Positions 45,101-57,100 of a stretch of DNA of 64,000 bases are shown here, in pieces (position 1 is the stretch's first letter; each line of letters begins with the position of its first letter). Both the position numbers and the translations under genes were made by a program. The DNA is taken from the NCBI GenBank assembly GCA_000469685.2, contig LS997565.1, positions 34,438,645 through 34,502,644 of the forward strand, in the 5' to 3' direction. The DNA is from Haemonchus contortus. Taxonomy: Eukaryota > Nematoda > Chromadorea > Rhabditida > Trichostrongylidae. The notes under the pieces are model-generated. The model worked only from the letters and a program-made list of their open reading frames with translations, was not told the DNA's origin and did no database searches.

Positions 45101-48100
45101 ACAGAAAAAATAGCCCTCCTCTAAACTGCGACTATTTAGGGAGCATTGATAGTTATTTGGAAGTCTAAGCTAGCTATCAGTTCGACTACCCAGACAAGGA
45201 TTAAAATTTGGCAAGCACTCCTTGAAATGAAGGTAATGTTGATTGTGCCCTCGCTACGGGTTGGGACTAATTTTTGGAGGCAGCCCCTTCATTGTGGACT
45301 AACTCCAAATACAGACCACTGGGACCAAGCACGAGGCCAAACAGACCTCCTGAACGCGAATTTATAAGAAAATCATATGACCCATAGAAACTTATCCTAC
45401 TGTCACTGTCGCACGCGCCAGCTTAGTTGACTTTTCGTTAAACCACTCCATAAGAAGTGATACTTCATACATAACGTGTTGGTGCTGCATTGAGCGATAT
45501 TATTGTGCTATATTCCACAAAAAAGAAAATCACTTCAGAAAACACTTGTACCCAGGTGAGGGACTGATCTCCCACTCAGACCCATTTTGAACAACAACTC
45601 ATCTAATAGTTGTGCGACACACCTAGTCAGTCTTGTCTACATATGTATGTCTTGAGTGAACCTTACGATTACTGGCGGATGATGGCAACAACTGAGATAG
45701 TGGATGGAGTGTTGTGCAGCTGATGAACAACGGCTTGGTTTGGATGCTGCACTCGAACGTTCATAACTAGGTGGTAAGAAAGACCTGCTTCTGCAAGCAG
45801 AAAATCGATCCAGGACTCGATGTGGTTGTGTTAATGGTCTCTACACCACCTTCTCCCTATGACAACAATCTCTCTTATTATAAAGCAGAAACTTGGTGTG
45901 TCGGTTTGTCGGTATGTGTGTTTGTCGGTATGTCGGTATGTCGGTGTGTCCGTCCGCAAAAGCTTATGATTACGATAAAGATAGTGATATGGAAAACCTA
46001 GCTCTATTTCACTACATTTCTTCATTTAAAGGGAAGGGGGGAGGGGAGATTTTCTAACAGCTCTGTAAAAGTAAGGAATGGGGGACCGGCGTACACCGGG
46101 TGACCCAACTGGTATCTCTCTCATTAATAAAGCAGAAACTTGGTGTGTCGGTTTGTCGGTTTGTGTGTATGTCGGTATGTCGGTGTGTCCGTCTGCAAAC
46201 GTTTGTGATTATGATAAAGGTAGTGATATGGAAAACCCATCTCTCAACGAAACTCTCACATTTCCCTCTTCACATGCAGTGCCAACCAACTGCGGAATAT
46301 ACAGCTGTTGGTTGGCACTCCCTGAATCCGTGCTGTTCATGTTGGATAGTTGGTCGGTGTCCTTCTCGGGTAAACCACCTGGTAAACGATAAAGTAGTAA
46401 CTACCCAAGACCTTCGTTTATTTCACGAGTCGTGATCTACACCGGTACCTCAATAGAGCGAAAGCCACTGTAGACCCAAAGGAACAGTAGCTATGAATCC
46501 CCGATCAAACACCCACGACACGTGTGGTAATATCACCCTTAGCTCTTCTGTAGATTACTGACAATAAGTGACTTTCAACGTGCAAAACTATTTCGATTGC
46601 AGGCACTTGAAATGCATGCGCTGCTTGAAGTGTATGAGGAGATCTGCAATCAGATAGGAAGTATGCAAATGCCTTCCCAAAAACACTATGTAGGTGCCTT
46701 TGACTTGATTTTGGGCGAAATACGAAACGAAAGGATCAACGAAATAAGTATCTCTAGGAATGCAAGCAGTTGATGGCTTACTGTGATAAGATGTTCGAAA
46801 AGCTACACAAAACAGGCGAATGGGTGAAGTTCAATTCCAAAGATTACGTTGAGATGACGTTTAAGAAGAAGGCAGAAAGGAAAAAGGAAAACAAAAGGTG
46901 GGTCTCTACTATAAAATATATTCTAATGTTGCTGAACACAGAAGAAAATCTTATGTAAAGGATTCCCAGAACAGACGAGACAAAGCCACCTCCAATTGTA
47001 CACTGGTGTGCAAAACTTAGGGACGAAAGCAACTTTTGATCGTTGTACCTCTGCTAAGCAGCAGAACTCGGTGAAATTCATACCATACCAAGAGATGACC
47101 ACAACGGTATTGCACAGAAAGCAACCGACAGAAATTCGAAATAAGACGAAAAGATATGACATTTTTATTCAAAGGCACTGATTTCACATAGGTCTTCACA
47201 TTTCATCCTGGCCCTTCAAGAAAAGCGACGCGGTTCTATAGGGTGTGTGATCACCACGGACAGCAATACATGCTCTGCAACGCGATCCCATACTTTCCAC
47301 GAGGTTGGTAATGAGTTCCTGTGGTAGAGCATTCCACTCCTCTCTCAGCGCAATTGACAACTGCTGGATGGTCACTGGTGCATTGGAAGTGCTGCAATCC
47401 GTCTACCCAGTGCATCCCACACGTGCTCGATGGGATTTAGGTCGGAGGAACGGGCAGGCCGCTCCCTTCGCCGGATATCCTCTTGTGCCAGGAGTTCCTC
47501 CACCTATGCTGTTCGGTGCGGTCGCGCATTGTCATCCATGAAAATAAACTCAGGGCCCACTGCAGCCCTGAAAAGACGTACATGAGGAAGGAGTATCTCG
47601 TCACAGTAACGCTGACTGGTAAGGGTTCCACGCTCAAAAATATGGAGGTCAGAACGGCCATGCGTCATGATACTTCCCCACACCATAACACCTCGACCAC
47701 CAGAACGGTCCCGCTCGACGATATTTCTGGGAGTGTTGCGTGTTCCCACCTCTCGCCATATAAGGGTCCGTCCAGAATCACTACTCAAACTGAATGTGCT
47801 CTCATCCGAAAAGAGCACGCGACTCCATTCTTCATCGGTCCATTCGCTACGCTCCTCGCACCACCCTAAAAGATCTCTTCGATGCGCGATGGTCAAAGGA
47901 ACACGGCGTAGCCGTCGTCGAGCGAACAGACCGCCACTGTGCAGTCGTCGTGCCACTGTACTGCACGAGATGGCTTGCCTCGAGGTCCTGTTAAACGTCA
48001 TTGCAATCACCGAAGCTGGTTGACGTGGATCTCTTCTTGCCTGCTGCACAATGTAGCGGTCATCCCTTGGTGTGGTTGATCTTGGTCGACCACCCCTTCT

Positions 48101-51100
48101 CCTTCGGGCAGCAGTACCAGTGGTTTGGAATGCTCTCTATGCACGTGAAACGACGCTGTGAGCGATACCGAGCTCCTGAGCCACACTGGTCATAGTTCGA
48201 CCTTCTTCCAGTTTCCCGATGATCCTTCCTCCTGTGAAGTCATCCAGATGGCGTCTGTGGGACATGATGCATAGAAGGACACCGCAACAGTACTTTGTAG
48301 CAACTCACTGATTTCAAAATTTTGTTTTCTATTACCTATCAACTGCCTCGATTTGCGCGGGCAGCAATATTTCGCGCCTTATTTGAACTATCCCTCCACG
48401 AGGGAGAGTCCAGCTCGCTGTGCATACCCGTTACAGGTCTGGCAATATACTCCCACACTTTCATTTATTTCCACCCAGTCCTTGATGCTTTATGTTACAT
48501 TATCCATTTCGTCCCTAAGTTTTGCACACCAGTGTAGTATGTTACCGCATAGGTGTTTCCTTATTACTATTTGCAGATAGAGGTTTTTTCGCTTCCGTCT
48601 CAGCTAAGTCTTCTGTGAACCCCTTCTTACGCCAGCGTTTGTAGAGGTGCTTTTTGAATACACAACTTCACATAAGGATACACAATATCAGAACAATGCT
48701 GCCTCGTCGCCGTGAACCTGAGTTTGATCCAACCTTTCTTTTGCATATTGTATCGGTTACTGGGCTATTGACTGACAATCCGAAATGAAGCCCTATTTAT
48801 TATTCATCTAAAGACACAGGTCACGATAAGGATGGAACCTACGATTCCCTCCTAGGGCTCCCCTGTGGCCTCCAGGCCCCAAGAAAAACACAAAGGACAC
48901 TGCCGGGACGATTCTATGATTCTCGGGTCCGGGAACTTCTCCCCTAACACGGCGTCGCACACACCGCACCCGCCGCCTATCGCAGGATTGCGAGGAAGAC
49001 TGGAGCGCGCAATTTGTGAGGTGGGGAGTCCTTTAAACATTTGAACTGACTGGCCGCTCTCTTCAATTCCAATGCGATCCTGATCGTCGTTTATATAGGA
49101 GGAGTCATTTTGATTAATTAAGTCTAATATAATAAACATGAAAACTACAAAGAAACAGAAGAAAAAACGATAAAATCCAATGAAAAAGCAAGCCAGTCAA
49201 GGAAAAATATTGCGTCCTTCCGATTGGCGGGAGGCGGGGTGAGTACTTTAATTGCAGTGACATTTGCCGCATGCCGCAAGGGAGGATGCCGCAATCGGGG
49301 GAAAAGTTCCGTTACCCATGATTCTCGCACGTATACGAGTATATGTCAGTATGCGTTGCGCGAAAATAAAAGCATCAACTGGTGGAAAAAAACGAGAACA
49401 AATCCCAGAGATTCCGCTGAAACTGAGCTTTGATCATAAATGACCTAGTCACGGGTGTGGTGCAGTAAAAACGAGATTGTCGCGTCGCGGCGAGAGGGGC
49501 ACCGTGCGCGAAGGAATATAGCGGAATGCAGTAACAGGTAAGAATTACAGGAACGAAAGAACTAACAGTAGAATCATGCCAAAAGTAATAATCTACCGCG
49601 CGTGGCGGATGAATTACACAAAACCGTTCCCACTGCCCGTCCCTCCCTAGTCACAGCCTCGATTCGCCTCGTGAGGACGTAGTGCAGCTCGTGCTCACGA
49701 GATATGTACTGTAAACAACTACACATCTGTGTTGAAATCTCTCCCCTCCACTGTCGAAGAGGTGCACTTTTCTTCGTTAATCGAACTCATGTCACCGTGG
49801 AATTCTCGAGTTCGATTGTGCTTCTGTGCATGTTTTGCTTAAGGCAGCAGGGAATGTTGGTCAACATGCTGTTGAACCAATTTGGAAGTAAAGATCTATT
49901 GCACACGCGGCTCAAGCTATGCCGAACCATGTTGTGGCGATGTCAGATGGATGAGGCAGGTCTAGAAACCATAAAGGTGATCTCTTTTACTGCCAAGCTA
50001 ATGATATAAACTTGTAGTTTGATTGTGTTTACACTACAGGGTGACCCACATGAAGTGTGACGCAGAAAACTAGCATCAAAATTATTCAAATAAACCAAAC
50101 AGGAATCATTTACTCCTGTAAAATCACCACGGAATTGTAAGCAACATGTCACATTTCGCATGTAGAATGACCATATTTCGCTCTAATGCAATGCAACCTC
50201 TTTGGGAAGTTTCCAAGAATGCGCTCAATCACTTAATCCCACGCTCCTACAAAAGAGCTTTTTTCCGAGGGTCCAAACACCTGTTTTGGAAGCGCAGGCT
50301 TTTTGCTACAGAATCGTTGATACAGCAAAATCCAAAGGATTGAGAATGGGGAATTTGATGGTCAAACCCGCTTCGCCCCAAAAACTCGGAAACGTGGTTT
50401 CACAACATTGCAGCATCTTCTTTGCGCTGTGGGGTGGTGCCCAATCCTGCGAAAGGTTCAGCTGACGTTCAACGCCTTCCTTTTCGCCCAAGAGATCACC
50501 GCATTCTCCAGCCCAGAAGCCCATGAGTTGATTTTTTTGTTGCCCGTCACACTTCATGTGGGTCACCCTGTATGAGGTAAGGGGTGAAATCCTGGACCGG
50601 AATATGTTTGCTAATATGAAAACATTTTATACTTTTGCCCATCGCGAGGCTTCCAAAAAAGTCAAAAAACGATTGAGAAGAGAACATGTCAAATTGTTCA
50701 CATTAAATCATGTGACTATAAAAGCTCGTCATCGCTGTTTTGTAAATACTTTCACAATCACTGTCACTGATGTGTGACTCGTTGGCTCTCAATTTCAACA
50801 GCATTTTCTATTAAGATTCTACTCTCTAAACTTACTGACGAGGAACAAATTTATCGTGAGAAAAGTGCAGAAGAGTTGGCTTATTGGTTGAAAAAGAATA
50901 AAGTCCGTACTGTGCGAATGGATTGGAAGTGTCCAAAAAACGTAAGGTAGACCAGCCCGTCTACCTTCATTTCCTCTACGATTTCATTTTAGGTGCAAGG
51001 AAAAATCCCATTGAGGTGTGGGATCCGTCCAGACAACATGAACTTAGCCTATGATTCCGAAAATTTACCTAATACGGAGGAAAAATGGAACAACACAGTA

Positions 51101-54100
51101 TTTTTCTCAAAGCAGTTCGGCTGCTACAAATGGCCAGAGTATGTTGAACGGAAAAGTTTATGGCAAAGTTTGGTTGATTTTCTCGGTTTCCAGGTCAATC
51201 AGTGTTGTTGTGTTCGCCAAGCAACCACAAATTAAACGGCCGGAATTGAACGAGTGCGAAAAGGCGATTGTAGCAACTTTTGAAGATCCGCAGATGTTCT
51301 GCTCATGGATCAAACTGCTTTTGATTGAGAAAAAAGATCTGCCAGAACTCAAAGAAAGCACAGTTTGGATAGTCAAAGTGGGTCCCTGCCCACAGTACTA
51401 CAACAGGTTTCTCGTAAAGTAGCGAACCCCATTGCCAACTGCAGCTCTGATCCATTTAATTCCAAGCTTAATCAGATCAAGGGTGCCAAGGGTGAGACTG
51501 GGCATTGCAGGTGTTGAACTTAATTTCCTTCTATATGTTCTTATTTTGGGGCGCTATGGAAAACGCGTATTATCCTTGCAGTTCATAGGAGATCGGGACG
51601 TAGGAACTCATTCAGCTAGACCATGAGGAAATATCAGTCCCATTGTTTTTCAAGACTCTATCCCAAGTAAGCATCGAATCACAGGGTGGGCCAAAATTAT
51701 GGTGACAGCGCGCGCTGACGCTCATACCAGTTTTTTTTCTGAGCTTACAAGATTTCATTCGGTTTCTTCCATTCAACAAGGTTTGGAAGATTTTAAAATA
51801 ATGTAAGCCCGTGAATCAATCATCGCTTTGCATTTACAATCACTTTTGTCACGGCACATCTACAAACGACTCAATGTAACGAGGCAGGTGGTATAACCTG
51901 TCATGGGACGCTTTCGGAACTTGGGAACAATTGCAGATAGGAGGGGTAAACCTAACAAGCCTGCGGTTATATTTGGTGGGAGTGTTAAGGTAGCAGGGAG
52001 AAGGTCTGCACACAGCGAAGATCGCCCTGAGCCCATAACGGCTAAATGGATGGATATCCCATGAAGTTTTGTACGCAGAATCGTGAAGCATCATTTTCAC
52101 AACAATCTCCTTATGCAGTAGGACAGTGATTTCCCCAGTGAGCAGGGTAAAGAGAAGAGAAAGATTGGCTCACAAAAGCTGCCCTGCATTATCAGAAAAA
52201 ATTGTCGTACGGAGTTCCTGTTCACTAAAGAAAAGATATTCACGGATAATAATATGCTCACCAAGCAGGACGACAAACTTTATATAAGGCTGAAAGATAG
52301 GAAGTGATACAGGGCTAGGCTCACTGACGTTCTGCGATGGCCTTTGCAAGCATCGCAGCCGAGTCAGAAACGCCGATTATTTTTGTAAATTAAGAAGCGA
52401 AAGTTGATTTGGAGACCTGTTTGATCGCATCGTGTGCGATAGGACACTTTGGCGATTCAAACCGTAAATATTGTCAAGATGAAGCTCCTGACCTCAGACC
52501 AGAGATTGTCTAGAAATTTTGTAAAAGAGGAAGTAAGAACTAAGTAGGAACTGACTCACATTCAGCAACTAAAAAGGCGCTGAAGGCGATAAAACTGACA
52601 TAAAAAGATTTTTCCAACTTGGAGAAAAAGGTCCTGCAAAATGCAAAAAAGCCGCCGCCCATCAAACCCGCTCCTTGGTCCCGTTCCTGTGAAGCGTCAC
52701 GCTTACCTCCACTACAAACCGCCACTGCCGGCGACCATGGCTTTTGTGCTTTCCCCTGTTGAGCGCTCTCCGAAGCCCACCTCCATAACTTCGTTCAGAG
52801 AATCGTTTGGCAGATTTTGAATGCAGATTCGAAATCAGCATCAAAAAATGCGTTCAGCAGTATAGGTCTCATTTCAAATGGCCACTTCGACTTGGGTTCC
52901 TTCCCTTGTTAGCTGCGTGCCATCGTCGACACCGTCTATCGCCGTCTCAGGATTCTGTGAAAGCAGAAAGCAACAGATCTCAGTTTCAATGTACTATTTT
53001 GATAAGCGATTAGTGACAAACATTTTTCTTGAATTGGTTTGCTTTATTGGCTTTCTATACTTTTTCGGAGACGTGATGTCTGTGTAATCATATTTTGGCC
53101 TACCCTGTATAGCATAACCTCTCTTTTATACCCTGGCAGCCGGAAACTCGAAACAATACCGCTCTGTTATATTTCGTACAACATTCGATTGATCTCAATC
53201 GCAAGTAAACTTTTCGAATAGAATACCAACTACCATCATTTATCCTCGGAACTATAGCCTTTTGGAATGTAAGCCTTCTTGCAAGCTTACTGAGGTGTTC
53301 GCACACCTACATCCCTTACTTTTACCGGTCATCACACCTTAAGAAGGGTTTCTTCTATGATACACTTTAGGGCAGCCTGCAACCTACTCACCACGAACAA
53401 ACACTAGTCGGTACAACTGCCTTAATCATCATTTGATTACAGTATCTCCTTCGGAACTTCCCTGATAGCACGGTCATTTTTCAAAGCTTTACAAAAACTC
53501 TCCTGGAACTACTAAAATCTCGTCAGGTAATTTCCGCTGAAATTCATAGTTTTCGCTTCATAACAAGTTTTCGCTTATTGCAGCGAGCGCACCAACGACT
53601 TGCTGCTGAACTTTTCGCTGGAATAGCGATGGGAACGAAGTATCGTGGATTCAAAGTACTAAACGACTTATGGACGAAATTGTCCCATGCTGTGGATCTC
53701 ATGTATGATTATATGAACGCCGATGCTTACAATTCATGGAGTGTCGTATTAACTCAAGTGAGTGCCACAGATAGGTTTGTTGAAGTCAAGGGCGAAAGGA
53801 GAGCTAGGACAAAGGGGTCACGATTAATATTAGAACGGCTTTTGATAAAGGCAAATTAAATTGAAGTTTGGACGAACTCTGATGAAAACCAGCCATAAGA
53901 AGTGCGATGCAGATCCATGATGTACATTTCACATATAAATTTCCATACAGGTCCTTCATCGCGATGATACAAGACGGTACTGGTGGCTGATAGAGGAGTT
54001 TCTAAAGGGTATGAATCGTCGTGCACCAACTGCATGGCACCGGGCAATGTGAGTTGTACTGTACTTTGTGTAAAATCAGAACTGATATAAGCTGATGCCG

Positions 54101-57100
54101 AGCCATAAGTTTTCGATTTTGCAAAACTTTCCAATTTCAGCCGTCTTCTTGCCCTAACGGCAGATCAATGGAGAGAAGTAGAAACTCGTCGAAGGATTTG
54201 TGAAATTGCATGGCGTAAGCTTCCGAAGGCTAAAATAGAGACACAACGTGTAGCAATATCCATGTAGGTTTCGTGCACACTTGAATAGTTAACCTGGGTA
54301 TGCCACTACGGCCCTGGCGTTTGGTGCCGACAAGTGTTTTGTCAATGGAACCAAACTAATGCCACCGTTTATTAAGAGCGTTGAAGAATATATGTGTCTT
54401 ACTGGATGCAAATATGAACAATAACTTCAAAGACCTTCCCAAACGTTTTAATCTCGAATCTGTTGATTACTGGCTGCAACGTTTCGAGAATAATGTTAGT
54501 GTTCTATGTCTTATCGCTATGTGCTTTTCAGTAGTATGACCGTAACACTGTCTCATGAAGCTTTCGTTTTCAGCTGGGCGAATCGGCAAGCACCAAGTCG
54601 GGTCAGAGCAGCGCGCAAGCTTCAGAGACGAGTTTGACACAGGTCAACCCCACTGGAATCTCTCTAAGCGAGGTGATCGGAAAATTAGAGGCTGTTGCAT
54701 CAGCGACTACTGTAGTTGATAAGGTATGGATGAATGGACTCTTTTTCTCACATTGGCTTTTGGGCAATGCCAAGATGAAAACCCATTTGCAGTCCCAAAT
54801 CTACTTGCGGACACTTTTGGAGTTTCTGTTGCAGTACTACGAAAACTGTATAACATGCCTTACACCTAGTATTATATCTCTGTTCCCAGTGTTACTCGAG
54901 TACGCGAACGAAGATGATGCGGAATATGTGTAAGTTCTATGTTCGATGTTTCCGGTGGCAAGGAATGTAGTGATTACATCGGAATATCCATTCAGATTGA
55001 GCGGTTCTCTCAAAGATATGGATATAAAATTGAGCGCCAATACTCTCATACATGACTACATGTCCAGCTTATTACTTACACCGAAGTTTGCAGATTCTTT
55101 TTTAAATGTTGTCACACAAGTAAGCCAGAATTCTTTGCGTTTTTCGATTGAGTACAAAAAAAATGGAATTGAATGAGTCTCAAACTACACTTTTCGTCCT
55201 TACAGTCCCATAAGAGCATCAGTAAAAAAAACTTTATTTCCATTAGTATGTATTTCCTGGAATTGGACAAGAGGGCATTATCTGTTTGACTTAGGCCGCC
55301 CTCGTACTTTGCGCTGGAGGGCGAGGAAAGGCGTCAAGCGATGGGCGATAGTCGACGGGAAGTCTCAGTATGACTGTCGATTGATGTCCCACCAGCTGAA
55401 TCACACTGGGTGTTCCCAACATAACTCTTCTCATCTCTCCTTTTCATATATCACAAAGCTTGCTCAGTAGCCTGCAACACTAGCGCTTGAATTTTTGCTG
55501 TTTGCTCCCTTATTCCTTCTCTGCCTTCCCATCCGTTTGTTTCCGACAATCCTTTTCTATAATGTAGCATCTAATTCGCATTTCCAGCTTACCAAAATAC
55601 TGGAACAAACCGGAAAAGGGCACAGCAGAACGCGCATATTAAAACGTCTCAATGGTGGTTAACACTCTGACACAACCATCTATTCACACCTTCGCCTTTC
55701 ATCTACTGCCTTCAGCTTTAGCCTTTCGCTCATCGGGGAGCGCGAAGTGTGGAGGCAGCTAACAATGAGCCAAAACCGCACATTTCATAATAGCTACTTT
55801 CCTTAAATACCCTTAGGAATCTTGAAAAAAGTAGTTCAGGAACAAATATGTAATAATCCACGTTCCCTCCATTGACCTTTTAGGTAAGAATTAGATCATT
55901 ATTATTCAATTCCAATACTTTGGAGCGTTTATATAACACTCTGAATGATAGTTTTAGCGGGTCCATATTCAATTTTGATTACTTTTGTTCAACTTTTGAG
56001 ATAGACTACCCTCGCAAGGGTGTGTTACTGGGGTGCTAGCATACAAACTTGTGCTCCTGAGATGCAAAAGAAAGGAGCTATTCAAAAGCAACGACATGAA
56101 CGTATCAACAACTCGCAATTTTCCGGACAATCTACAACAAAGAAGTCTCTCATTATTCCAGTCATTCTACACTACGTATCTATGGCGCGTTAAAGTATCA
56201 GTTTTAAAGTTTATCCAAATATTAGTTTTTTCCAATATTTATGAACTAGAAAAAGAAGCTCGCCCCTCAAAGGTCTCGAGACTCATCTTCGACGCTATTA
56301 TTGATCACCAGGTGAGTTCGATGGATTCGAAAACTTGACATATCGTAAACTACATTGCTAGATGGAAGTCCGCATGGAAGCATCTCGGGCCATGTTAACT
56401 CTTATCCTCTGTGATTACATGAAGCTTGATAAAGAGCTTACGGTAAGTTCTTAAATCGATCTTCGTTTTTATTTCAATCAAAGTGATTCGTGCTCTTTGA
56501 TTAGTGCCCTTTGTAGAATTATTTGAATGGTCTGATGAAGAGCAAGAGCACTGCGGCATTGCATGGGGCAATATTGGGGATGGCGGCTGTAGTACGAGCT
56601 CATCCTTTCTCGACACCGCCTGCAGTAAAGCCAGTGTTGCGGGCATTGTGCGGTGTTACCAGCCACAGTGCAGAGCTTCAGGTCTGTTGATGCTTCATAC
56701 TAAATCAGCCTGAATCCGGTCAAAAGTAATCTCTTGTCTAGAAACCTCTGTAGCCACATTGTCACACAATGTACCTTTAGCACAACGCTTGAGGTCGAGC
56801 TGGATGGCTGCTTTCATAGTGCGTCGGCGTGCTGGCGTGCCAGCCGAGGTAGTGCTAGGAGGGGGGAGGGGGACAGACTGTCGGTCGACGTGGTCGCGTC
56901 GTGCCCAAGCCCCTTCGAAGGGCTGAAAACAAAGGAAAACAAAATCAAAAACCATTTGCCTAGGCCTCTTCGAAAGGTAAATGCAAATGCTTTTTGATCT
57001 TGGTTTTCTTTGTTTTCAGCCCTTCGTAAGGGCTTGGGCGCGACGCGACCGTGTCGGCCGACCGTCCGCCTCCCTCCCCCCTCCTAGCACTACCTCGGCT

